NCBI RefSeq assembly: GCF_051622035.1 | Contig: NC_135356.1 | Coordinates: forward strand, 7,042,579 to 7,106,578 | From: Arctopsyche grandis | Lineage: Eukaryota; Arthropoda; Insecta; Trichoptera; Hydropsychidae | Length of the DNA stretch: 64,000 bases | Direction of reading: 5' to 3' | Part shown: piece after piece, positions 25,541-38,500 of the stretch | How positions within the stretch are numbered: the stretch's first letter is position 1 | How the letters are laid out: every line of letters starts with the position of its first letter | Made by a program: the position numbers and the translations under genes | Notes under the pieces: generated by a model | What the model was told of the DNA's origin: nothing | The model's database searches: none | Seen by the model: only the letters and a program-made list of their open reading frames with translations

Positions 25541-28500
25541 GTAATAATTCGTATACTTACACATACATACCTACCTCCTCGTATTTAATAAAAAGATGTC
25601 AATCCATCGATTTGTTTGGTGCAAGTATAATCTGAAACATTCGATTCGAATAAAATTTCTCTGGATATCTTCATTCAAAAATTCTAATCAATTCATTTTA
25701 AAATGATTAAAAAATACTTTATTTTTATTTTTTATTCATGTAACGTTGCTAAAAATGCAATTTATTATGAAATATGCCGCAGAATGACACTTAATCGTTT
25801 ACTTCAAACATTTCTGCATAGTTTTATCAAATTGTTAAAAATTAATTGAGTGCTGCAGATGAAAACCGCTGGTCCATATCTTAAGATAATAAATCACGTA
25901 GTGTGATTCTCAGTCAGGTCAAATGAAACCTGTCAGTCATTATTATTATTATATAAAGACTTAAATAGAATATTTAATAAGTCAACAGTCGCATTACATT
26001 ATGTACATTAATTCCAATTCAATAGAATAATCTTGTTTAGTTATTTTGACTTGGTTAACAAAAAAAAACTTGATAGTGACACAAAACGAGCTATAAAAAT
26101 ATCATCTGACCTTATAGTCAAAAATTTTCAGATAATCACAATAACCTTCAACACTCTTCTCAAACTTATATACGCGTACATATTACACTGCGATATTTCC
26201 GGGAAAAATGGAATTCAGAGGACTTCAGAGGGATGACAAAAACCAAGTGTACATACATACATTTTATAACCACTTCTACTTTATTGATGAACGAACAAAT
26301 ATACAATAAAAAAGTGGCAAATGACAATTATGTATTACAATATAAAAAAAAAACCTTTTTAAAATCAAATGAATCATGAGTAGACACATTTCAATTACCA
26401 AAAGTTTTCAAACAGTTGACTTTGTGAAGCTCAAATTTACAACGTTCAAACAATAAAAGAGAAATTATCCCAAATGAGTTAGTTAAACGTTTACATATAA
26501 AAATGAATGAATAATATATATATATAATAATATGACATACATGTGACTCCTCCATTCTCAAAACATCTGGCAACACTATCCAGTTGGCCCAACTAACCAG
26601 AAAATGAAACGGAGCCGATCAGGCAATCAAACACTCACTTTCACACCGCATACTATCCTAAGAAGCACCATGCATGTATCACAATAAATTGACTTTTGCT
26701 TGTTACTTCTTTTTTTCTTTATAACCAACAATCGCTACACAAATAACATAGGTTAAATAATAAAAAAAATACACAATAATATAACCCTTTGTGCGTCGAA
26801 TCGGATTCGCAATTTAGTCGCGCGCGCTTATTGCTTTTATGAATTTCTCTTTTTCAGTCTTTCCAGTAATGCACAACGAAAACAACGGAACTCCAATCTG
26901 AGGGCACATCCAAGAAGAAGGGATAGGGACAAAAATGACATTCGCAAATGGCGATAAGCTATTAAACCAATCATGAGGACGCATGCAAAGGGTTGTAAGC
27001 GCCGAGGCAGTCTTATAAGGACGACAGAAACAGGTAAAAAGTTATCTCCGCTTCAAAATATATACGCGCGATCCATTTTAACAGGCACATACAATCACAT
27101 TGCAATTTTGGACAAGTTAAATAATAATTGAAATACATATAATTATCATACTAAAATATATATACATATGTATATATGTGTGTGTGTTTGTGTATATGAA
27201 TAAAACCGCTAAGATATAATAACATGGTAATATCTTATGCGCAAGTGCGCCTGCTTAAAATCCACTTTTCTTCCTTTTAAGTAATGCACATTCAACAAAT
27301 TGCTAATAACATCATATAAATTTAACACAATACATATATATATGTATTATTTATAATAAAAAAAGACATACTTCAAGAAAAATCTTCATTGCGAATTAAA
27401 AAAGAAACTTTATACATTTACATTATATACATACATTAAATATAAGCTATCCCACAGAACAATGAGTGTTTTTTTAAGTCATTATAATAAAAAAAATATT
27501 CGTATTTATGGAGTTTTTATTTTTATTGTATGTAATAATAAAGCAAAATAATAAAAAAATGATGAAATAGCATTTATTATATAATAGTTAACATTTTGTA
27601 AAAAAATTTTAAACTTTCATTAAGCAAAATTTAGGCCTTATAAATGAAGGGGTTCTCATAGCCCTAGTTTAAGTGTAAGACATTAGGGACGGCTTTCAAC
27701 TATACGGATGCAATGAAAATTAGGCAAAAACATAAGTTACTTAATATAAGTGAATTTGTAAATGGGATATTATGTTGGAAGATCAAAAGTAAATACCAAT
27801 AATCGTTTGAAACCAACCAGACGATGTTATATAATAAAAAAGTATTAGGGATCATTTACACTGACGCAATATAAACATTTAGAACGGAAGCATTTCTTAA
27901 CAATAGAAAAAAAATCCGATTCAAAATGATTTAGATTAGTTGCATACATTCAAAAAGCTTTTGATTCACAAACATTTTGTGTACTAGATTAAGACTAGCA
28001 AGCTTCTCAACAACTATATATCTGAATCGGTCAGTATAAATGTACCATTACATAAAAAATATTGCCTACATATCCCGAATCATTGTATATAAAAAAAAAG
28101 TATAAGTAATGCAAAATATGTAGATTTTATTTAAATGAAAAATATAATATAAAATACGTATTGCAAAAATAATCAGGTAACGTTAAAATCAGTTGAAAGT
28201 TCATGTTACTTCAAAAAAAAAAAAAAAAAAACATCGAAATATTTCCTAAGATGAATAAAAATGAATGATTAAAAAAAGAAGAATCATTTATATAAATCTT
28301 GTAGTCCATATTTTTTTTTAATTTACTAAAGTTAATAGCTCATACTCTATAATAAAGATACTCTGTATCAGGCCTGAAGAACCCGCGGTCCACGGGCCGG
28401 ATACCGGCCCACGTGCTCTACAGTCAGTGAAGCTTAAACCGATTCGAGTTTCGCAGACATGGTCTATATTTCGTTTACAAAGAAATGTATAAATATATTA

Positions 28501-29551
28501 ATCTTCAACAATATACATATATAAACTAATACATATGCATTCATATATATAAATATTAGTAACATCATGCTGCTCACATCAGTTAGTCAGGGTTGATAAA
28601 AGTGTTCACCTTCTGGTAATATTCTTGCCATATTCAATTAACACTTCACAGATGGCACACTCGAAAAGCCTTCGACACTTCCATTATAAAAAGTTATCAA
28701 AAACGATTCAACATTAAAAATCAAATCTATGAAATATTTCGACGCAACGTCTAGTCCCATATTAATCAAATGTACAACCTTAATTTTTGACAAGACCGTT
28801 TTCTCATACATATATATATATATATATACAGGTACAAATTTTGAAAAATAATTATGGTATACCAAAGTAGCCTAAGTCTTACGAATCTAATAATTCGTCT
28901 GAGCACTCTTACGAATCTAATAATTCGTAAGAGTGCTTCTGTCTGAGTAATTCAAAATATATAAAATAAATTAAAATTCAACTGAATTTTTTTTTACATC
29001 CACGCATCTAAATTCAATGTCTGCATCCACTTTATAAGAAAAATTATTGCTATACAGCTATGTTTAACCACATACTGGAAGACGCAATGCAACATGAGCA
29101 TTCAATCAAATATAATAATGCACAAATTAAAAAAAAAAAAACAAATCACTAATTTACCAGAATTGAACTAAAAATAAAAAAAAAGCAACTTATAATATCG
29201 TATAAAATATCAGCAAATTAGAAATATAGATGAGTCAATAATTTCGTTAATAATATCTGTAACCAAAAAACTATAAGCATTAATAATATTCATTTAAATG
29301 ATTGAATATAATAAGTATGCTAAATTATTAAAAATAATTCAGAACTACACAGGCGTTATGAGAAAATGGGATTTAATCAATGATGAATGAAGAATATCAT
29401 ATTCAAAGTTATTATAGACAGACGCAATTTTTTTTTAAGTTAGTGTCTTGTGTGCTAACTTTACACTCATACGCACCATAATAAAAATACATAAAAGGCA
29501 TCTATATATATATATATACATATTTAACATATAACTGTTAAATTAACTTAA
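25541..29551. other. AT-rich region downstream of eIF4G
   Basis: The eIF4G 3' UTR must begin here and run leftward; its poly(A) site could not be chosen among many AATAAA-like sites. Bases 28368-28430 (CAGGCCTGAAGAACCCGCGG then GGGCCGGATACCGGCCC) look like one end of a hAT-type element. A perfect hairpin lies at 28902-28937. No other gene seen. Confidence 0.4.
28902..28937. repeat. Perfect 15-bp-stem hairpin
   Basis: AGCACTCTTACGAAT (28902-28916) pairs perfectly with 28923-28937 around a six-base loop. Part of the left arm is also present 30 bases upstream. Confidence 0.8.
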
Positions 29552-32500
29552 TTAATATTCATTTTCAATGCCGAGGGCCAAATTTTCTTCAGACGAGTCT
29601 TCCGAAGAGTCTTCAGAGTCGACTGCCTTCAAACTTGTGAAGAATGAAGTGAGACTCATTAGCATGACACCTGAAATAGAAAATAAAACCATTAATCACA
29701 TACAGTGCATGGACATAAAGTTGCAGTACACTGGATTATTTTTAATTTATTTTTTTAATTTCTGCACAACCCAACTTGTATTTTTCATATTACTTTTATT
29801 TTTTTTGTCTCTCTCTCAATGGTCAAACCCTTTCCTCTTGTTGTTTATTAAACCTTATCTGAAATGCAATGTATGCGAAGTACGCAAATAATTGTTAAAC
29901 GAGATGAGATCAATTCTCGGTGAATAACGCCAAGTGTTGAGTGGACTCTACACTCATTGATTCGCGGCGCGAGTTCGCGCCGTAATTTCTCCACAAATGA
30001 GAGAATTTGTTCGCAGAAGGGTCAAAGAGGCATTCTAAGACGATTGTATGCGTCAGGATCACCACCTGAATGCTCTGCAAAATGTTTTTTTTGCCTTCAA
30101 TAGCAGACATTACGACTGCAGGTACAGCATACCATTTAATGCAAAACAATGCACCATGCTACACTACCAAAAAAGTAAAAAAACTTCATGGCCTTCCATA
30201 ATGTCCCGTTACTTCCTTGGCCAGGCAATTCACCAGACCTTAATCCTATCGAAAATGTCTGGAAGCTTTTAAAAGTTAAAATAAGTCATTTCCCCAGTCC
30301 CGATAAAGAGTACCCTATAAAAAATATAAAGGTAGTGTGGCATGGTGACGTTGAAATAAAACAATGCATTGTTTCGTGTATATAAAGTAGGCCGCGCCGT
30401 ATCGCTGCCGTTTTACAAAATAAAGGCGGATCGACAAAATATCAATCTTAACACGCAGGATACCGTGCGCACAAATTTGTGCGTTTGAAAAACTTCCTCT
30501 GGCTACCGTGCGCACAAATTTGTGCGTTGCGTCACTCCTACTTCATATAAAGAAAAAACACGTTGAACCTCGTATTTCTTGTAATTTATTCATATCGGGG
30601 CTTAGTAAAAGATGTCGTTGGTGATATTTAACTAAAATAATTTAAAAATAGTCGATACTGAAAAATCCAGAAGGTTAGAAACTGGACTATAGCAAATGTA
30701 CCAAATATTTCTTTAAATTTACAAAATATTTCTTTGGTTATGCCGAAGATGTCTCAAATTTTATTTTATTTAACTAAAGCGTATAGGAGGCTTGTAAAAA
30801 TAATAGAACAGATCGTCATCGACCTTTTCAGAGGTTCGAAACCAGCGAAAGCTCACATATGTTCACATATGCATAACAGATTTTTTTTCTATTGACATAT
30901 TTAATAATTCGTAGAAAAGATATAGGTAGAAAAAAATAAGGGTGCTATATTTTCAGAAAGGTCGAGATCATTTCAGTCCTTTTCTGACCGTGACGAGGAA
31001 ACGTTTATCGATAAATATACGCGTTATTTTTTAGATTTCGTGTTCTATTTGATATCTTTGACTATTTTGATTTTCGATGCTTTTTGGATTCTATTTTTTG
31101 GATTTTGTGTTTTTGTGAAACTCTTTTGGATTATATTGTGAAATTTCGTGTTTTCTGTTGTGTTATTGTTATAAATGGATTTTGTGTTTTTGTGACTATT
31201 TTATAAAACTCTGATTTTATTGTGAAATTTCGTGTTTTCTGTTTTGTGTTATCGTTATAAAATGGCTGAGAGAGAAGATTCATTTTTTGACGAGACTTTC
31301 GAAGACCAACTTTCTCAACCTCCTAGCGAAGGTGAAGAAGACATCGATGAGGCTTATGTCCAAGAAAGTGGAGATTCTGAGTCAGAAACTTCAGAACCAC
31401 GTGTCAACCAGTCAGAATCTGAAAATTCTTCAGAAGAAGGTATCCCTGATGTGACATTGGATTGGTCCGAATTTGATCCTCCTAGAAATCTCAACAGCTT
31501 TGAAGGACTACCAGGATTGAACATTTTTCCTGATAATCCATCTAACGTGGGAGACGTGACTTCACTCTTCATTGGAGATGATTTATTTGGTATTATAGCC
31601 GAGGAGACAAACCGATATTATGCCAAAAATAATATCAAATATCCAACTTCCACACACTCGCGAAAATGGAGAGATGTTCTCGTTCCCGAGCTAAAAAAAT
31701 GGTTCGGATTAGTTCTGATAATGGCTATTGTCAGAAAAAATTCCATCAGCGACTATTGGAGCACCAATCCTCTTATCGAAACTCCATATTTTCGAAAGAC
31801 GATGAGCAGAAATAGATTTCAGCAGATTTTAAGGTATCTCCACTTTTCTGACAATGAGAAGATTCCGACCGGCAGTCCAAATCGCCTAATTAAAATTCAA
31901 AACATAATAGACTACTTCACGAAAAAGTTTCAAGAGACGTACACACCGACGCAAAACCTGTCTTTGGACGAAGGCATGATACCGTGGAGGGGGCGCCTCA
32001 AATGCAAGGTGTATAACCCTATGAAGATCGTTAAGTACGGGATTCTAAATAGGATGATATGTGAAGCAAAAAGTGGCTATATTTGTAATTTCAAATTGTA
32101 TTCGGGTGTAGGTACTTCTTTGAATAACACTATCACCGATTTGTTATCTCCGTACTTAAATAAATGGTACAATGTCTACGCTGATAATTATTACAATAGC
32201 GTTAATTTAGCTACCAATTTATTGGGAGCTAAAACAAGAATATGCGGAACTATTAGAAAAAATCGTGGCTTACCGCAAATTTTGAAAAACGCCCGCTTAC
32301 AAATTCATGAATCAATACATCGAAGAAAGGGGGATATATTGATTCAAATTTGGAAGACAAACAAAAAACGAGACGTCAGAATTATTTCAACCATCCATCA
32401 GGCGCAAATTGTAGAAACTGGCAAAATCGACAGGAAAACAAATCAACCCATCAAGAAGCCAATCAGCATCATGGACTATAATAAATTTATGGGTGGAGTC

Positions 32501-35500
32501 GATCTCGCGGATCAGTACCTATCGTACAACCCCGTTTCACGGAAAACCATCAAGTGGACGAAGAAAGCCGCAATGTATCTGATGCATTGCGGAATTTTGA
32601 ACGCTTATCATATCCACAAAAAGTTGAATGGGACGAATTGGAAATTCCAAGAGTTTATGCTGAAAGTCGCAGAGGCATGGCTTCAGAGTAACATTTCCAA
32701 TACACCAGGTACATCAGACACACATTCCAATATACCTTCAACTTCTGTCATGACGAGGACTCCCAGCATTGATCCGAACGAAAGACTACGTGGTTTCATA
32801 AAAGATCATGAATTAGTGAAAATAACTAATGAAAAAACGAATAAATTAGTGAGACGTAATTGTCGAGTGTGTGCAAAACTAAAAATTCGTAAACTGAGTG
32901 CTTTTATGTGTAAACAATGTAAAATTCCACTACATGTTGGAAAGTGTTATCAAGACTACCATACAAAAAAAAAATATTAGATATAAAATTTCATTAGTGT
33001 ACGAATTTCATATTGTGTTTAAATAACGTGTGTGTGTGTAAATAATAAAAATATACATAAAGTGAGTTTATCGATAATATATTATAATATAAAGGAAACT
33101 TTTAAATAAATATTGTGTAAATATCTACCAATCAATCAAATGTGAATATCTACATAAGGGGTGCAGTTTGCTGGGTGAGTGCTTTTTTTGTGTTTTTAGT
33201 TGAATAAATATGTTTGATTTTTTTTATATTCATGTTCTGAAGAAAATATCACCATTGTTTACTATGTGCCCTTTTATATTTCTTCGGTAATTTATTGCCT
33301 ACACTTGACTCCTGGTTACTAACCACTGCACTAGGTAATAAACACATTTTGGGGGGACCTTTTTTTTTCTCACATCTGTTTTATGTTCCTCTTAGATTTT
33401 GCCGATGTCCTAAAATTCTCTCACTGATATTGTTATTTATGACGAAAGAGGATTAACCTTGTTGGATGTCGGCAATTCCAAAGCGCATATGGAATTGCAT
33501 CTGACTGCATTGTATTTATAGGTTTCAAATAACGACATTTGTTGTTTTTGTTACACAAAGGTTCACTGCTGCTAGATTTTTTTTGTTTATTTATAAAATA
33601 TGTATATTTGCCATATTTATACACATTTTAATTATTTATTTTATTAGTACGCGACTCACAGTTTGACTTTTACTGATTTTACAATTACGAAATTTTAAGA
33701 TAGTCCATACGAAACTGCATTTCAAATTTCACTTTTATACGTTTACTGGTAAAAGAGATATGACATTTTAAACAGTTACAGTTTTATGCAAAGATTAGCG
33801 CAAATTCTCCCCGCCGCACGCCTGTTTCTTTAGCAATAGCCCGTGGTATCCTATGTGTTAAAATATTTATGTTTATATATATTACATTGCCAATAAAATT
33901 ATGTGTTCAAATAGTATATACACGGTTATTTAATCCAATCACTAATCCGAAAAAAATGCAACGAAACTTGAAAATGCGATTTTTTTCTCAGTGTACTGCA
34001 ACTATCTGTCCATACGTTTTATTTGGTCAGTTGCGCTAATTCCTCAAATGTTTTACTTTATTGACAGTTCCCAGAGAACAAATTCAAGTGTTTCAAGTCT
34101 AAAATTTTTTCCCAATGGGAATGCGCCATATCTATATGCACTTATTCATTTTTAATTTTTAAATTTCTACTGCAGATAAATAAACGAAATAGTAAAAAAA
34201 AAATTAACAAACCTTTTCCTTCAAGCTTAGTAGTATCAGCTTCCCATTTTAGGAATGCATCATTAGAAACAGCCTCCCCAGAATCCCATAAATGTTCAAA
34301 CAATTGCAGAGCGATTCCTAAAAAAATTAAAATAAGAAAATGTTCATAATACAGTTGTATCAAATTTCAAAATTTAATTTCATCATATGTAATAGAGAGT
34401 CCTTAAACAGTAGCCAGCGACCGCTTTTTGACTAATAAGCAAACGAACCTAATCGTAAGAAATCATAAATGGTACAAATAAACCGTGGTAAATTTCCAGA
34501 ATGTTTCTGAAAACTAAAGAATCCCTACAGAAAAAAAACTATCGAGTTATTCATTGATTAGGCGCTGTAATGATTTGAGATCAAGTTCGTTTAAAAAAAA
34601 TCTATTTATTGTTTAATGACATTAGATGACTGCTAAAAATATTTATGAGTACATACAAAAATAGATTTTATATTATTAAATCCTATTTTCATACAAAATT
34701 TTTATACATTTTCAGCGTGTCGTCTTATATAATTTCACTACACGAGAAAATCATTCATACAAAGCGTGAAAAAATTAAATTTTCAATCACATCACGAGAC
34801 TTCTACAAAATCCAATGATATAAATAAACATTTTCAAGATCATATGCACGGTCGAACAAACAGATGTTGATTCAATTGATGCATGCTAGAATAAAATATT
34901 TTACATAGAATGCATAATCACATTATTTTTGAAAAAAATAAAAAATATATATTAGATGAGGTTTGCACGTCACAATAACTACAAATATCAATAATTACCG
35001 TCTATATATATAAAAAATTTCTTTAGCAAATCAAAAAGAGCATATCGACATGTACGTATATTGATCATGAGGTCACCACTTAGATGAACTTGTAATCTTT
35101 TCAGTTATATAAAAGAAAAAAATTAATACTCGAAATCGAAAACAATTTTATTCCTTACAATATAAAATAATTATACAAGGTGTGGCAAATTACTATGCCT
35201 TCGAGTAGTTTGATATGTCAATATATCATAATGACTCTCTTGTGTACTGTTTGATTTTATGTACGGTATACATAGAATGGTATACAGTATACTAGACTGT
35301 TTCAAATTAAACAAGTTTTCATTGAGCACTTTAAAAAAAAAAAATTCAAGGTTTTTATCTCACAATGACGTTTTTTAATATCATGATTCGCACTGATTCT
35401 GTCCAATCGAATTGGTACAATAAGCCTTTGTGAGATAATAACACCGTATTTTTATATAAATGTTAGAGGGAATCTGTATTCACCAGTGAAATTATACTTT

Positions 35501-38500
35501 GACTATTAGAAGTGTAATGGACTGAAGACTGTCCAATTTATGAAAAATAGAGAGCATGGTATGCTTTCACCGACTGAGTTGGCAAAAGTATACTTCTAAT
35601 AGTGAAAGTATAATTTCACTGGGGAATACAGATTCACTGTAACATTTATATCAAAATACAGTCTTATTATCTCACAAAGGCTTATTGTACCAATTCGATT
35701 GGACAGAATCAGTGCGAATCATGATATTAAAAAAGTCATTGTGAGATAAAAAAACCTTGAATTCGGAAACCAATGAAGCTGTATTTGAATAAACTGCTAA
35801 AGTTGGTGTTTTGATCATAAAATTTGTCTTCCAATGTAATTAAACATTTATAAACTGAAGATAACGAAATAATTTTGTTGGAAGTAGAACAAGAAGACAA
35901 CATTAATAGATTAATAAATTAATAGGTATATGAATTCCCTAAAAGTATACTTTCACTAGAAGTATGAAATCACTACCATATATTTAAAATCAAAATTATA
36001 AACTATCCTCTCCATTATTTTGTGATTTGTAAAAAAAATCTAGTCAATTTCAATAAAGCATTTAAAGCTATTGTGAAATTAAAAAACAAAATCAACAATT
36101 TTATATGCAGAAAACGCTAATTACTCTTAATGAATTATAAGAAATAAAAATTTTAAACTTTTCGTACCATTATTTGTGAACCCTATGTATTATATTTAAA
36201 ACTAATTATTCCTCGTAATCATGACCTGTACCATTGGAAATTTGACTTTTACTACATATGTACTAGTTAATCGCTGAAATTCGTAAGGCCAGCGTATAAA
36301 GTGTTAATTGCGTTGCATGACAAAATTTCAATCACAGCATAATTAGACTGAACGTAATATCATTAAAAATCGTGCCTCTTTTATAATTGTACTGCTGAAT
36401 CGAAAATGCAGTCTAGTTTTCAATCAACTAGACTGCATAGTCAAGTTCTGTATAATTGTTAGAAATGAATTGTAGAGATAAAATCTTACCTTGCGGATGT
36501 TCCAAGCGGTTGATCAAATTTTGCAATGCCAGAAGACATTCCAACTCCAAGGGTGGCTTATTCGCCACATACGTGATCAGGAGCGGGTAATAGAAATTTA
36601 ACCTCTCCTTTGACTTATTATCGAATCTGGGGCCAGGAAATTCGGGTGAACATAATGTATAATTGTAAACAGCCTCAGTCAACATGTTGATGAAAACGAG
36701 ATCCTCCAAATTTTGAACGTTGCTCTAAATAAAATAAAATAAAAACAATTATATACTATCCCCAAATATTTGGTTCATATGAATGTTTCAAATATGCACA
36801 TCAGAATAGAACTGTCTAACATGTGTCACTTTCAGGCCACTACTTTATAGATCATCATTTATGGTAGATTATGTATAGTAAAAAAGAGCATTTATATAAT
36901 TTTCAATCACCTTGATCCAGGAATGGAAATTATCTAAAGTTGTACGTTCCTTCATCAAATCCAAGAAAGACTTGATCAAAGACACTGGACTTTTAGCCGG
37001 CTCAGCTTCAACGGGTATACTATCGGTGATCAAAAACTCCAATGGCATACATTTATAAAACTCATCAGCCTGAAATTCAAATAAAAAATTAATAAACATA
37101 TAGCACGGATACAATCCAAAGACAAAAAAGAAAAAAATATAATTACATTGCTTTCGCTCATCCAATCGGTGAGTTTCATGGTTTTCGCGTCTTGCCACAT
37201 TTGTCTGACAACGTGTACCTCATTGGTATCTTCAACCTTCTCCATGAATAGGGCCATTAGGAAATCGAAACCTTTTTCGTTTTTGATGACTCTTTCAGAA
37301 ATTTTGTGTATCTCCCAAAAGGTTAATTCCTAAAAGTAAAATGTTTTAATTTAAAATTCGCTTGAAAATATAAATTTGTATGTGTATGAGCAGCTTACAT
37401 GCTCTTTGTGATGCGACCACACGAATTTAGAGAGGTAGTCCCAAATATCGGTCTCTTCAATTTTAGGCGACACATCTATGCTCTGTTTGAATGCATTCGC
37501 AAATTGTTCTGGAGTAACTGTTTGATTGTTTACAAGAGTTGCAGTCGCTTTGCCAATGACTGTCAAAACTTTGTTCTTTTTACTGAAATATGAAAATAAA
37601 CAGTGTCAAAACTGTAATGTTTTATTTATTATTAATCGCAATTAACAATAAATAAATAAAAATACTCACAATTCTAATCCAAAAAGGATTAGTTCCCTAA
37701 CTACACTCGGGGTCATTGCTTTGGTAAAATAATGTTTAACATTATCTAAAAGCTCTGCAAATGGATCACCACTGCATGTCAAAAACTCATTTGTCAATGA
37801 TTTAAATTCAGGACCTAAACGTGTATAAAAAAAATTGTCAATTAATCAAATAACGGCATAGAATATGTTCATATGTGTATATTAAGAAGAAGAACTCACT
37901 TTTTCGGACATTTTCATCGGTAACATTGGCTTTACGAGTCTCAATCTCTTTTTCAGCTAAAATCAAAGAATAATTAGTTTCACAACGTAAGGCTTTTGCG
38001 ATCGCATATTGCAAATGTATAATGTTTAATTACTGGGTTTATTGTCCGTTGAGTGTGTATCGGCAGAAAGATCAGCGAGAGCTGTGAAGGGGTTGGATGA
38101 TTTGGTCACATTCTTTTTACTAGTGGATGGCGGTAAGTTGGGTTTCACGCTACTGACTGTAGCATCCTTTTTCGTATTCGAACCACGACTCCACATTGCA
38201 TTGGTCGAGGGTTGGAGCGATATATCCGACAGACTATCTGAAGTCTATAAATAAATACATTAAATTAATAAGAAAAAGTAGTTAGAAATCAAATTAAAAT
38301 GTATGGTTATAAACTGCGTCCTTACATTCATCATTCTAAGTTTGGCTGAGTCAACTACGTAAGGCTGTCTTGGACCACGATTCCTGCTTGATGGTGCCAC
38401 CGACCATCCGCCCTCTTCGGTAACACTGCGAGAGCCAGGATTCCTGCCGGAGTACATGCGTCCGTCATCTCTCTGTGTACTCATCGATGATGAAAACTTT

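Larger units (their letters stand above)
30448..33861 (+). mobile_element. Complete piggyBac-like transposon in an eIF4G intron
   Basis: TTAA at 30448-30451 and 33858-33861 flank inverted ends CACGCAGGATACCGTG (left) and, read inward on the other strand, CACATAGGATACCACG (right), 12 of 16 matching. Target TTAA duplication is the piggyBac hallmark. The single transposase gene lies between. Length is about 3.4 kb. Confidence 0.9.
29671..34212 (-). other. Last intron of eIF4G, 4.5 kb, with nested transposons
   Basis: Donor AAAAG|GTTTGT at 34212 and acceptor TTTCTATTTCAG|GT at 29671. It splits the glycine codon of GKG|VML in the W2 domain. It holds a mariner remnant (30005-30345) and a complete piggyBac-like element (30448-33861), both antisense to eIF4G. 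Confidence 0.85.

Noticed and set aside
29568..29891. 107-codon plus-strand frame starting MPRAKFSSDESSEESSES
   Set aside because: It is the antisense of the last eIF4G exon, whose minus-strand reading joins in phase to the W2 domain.
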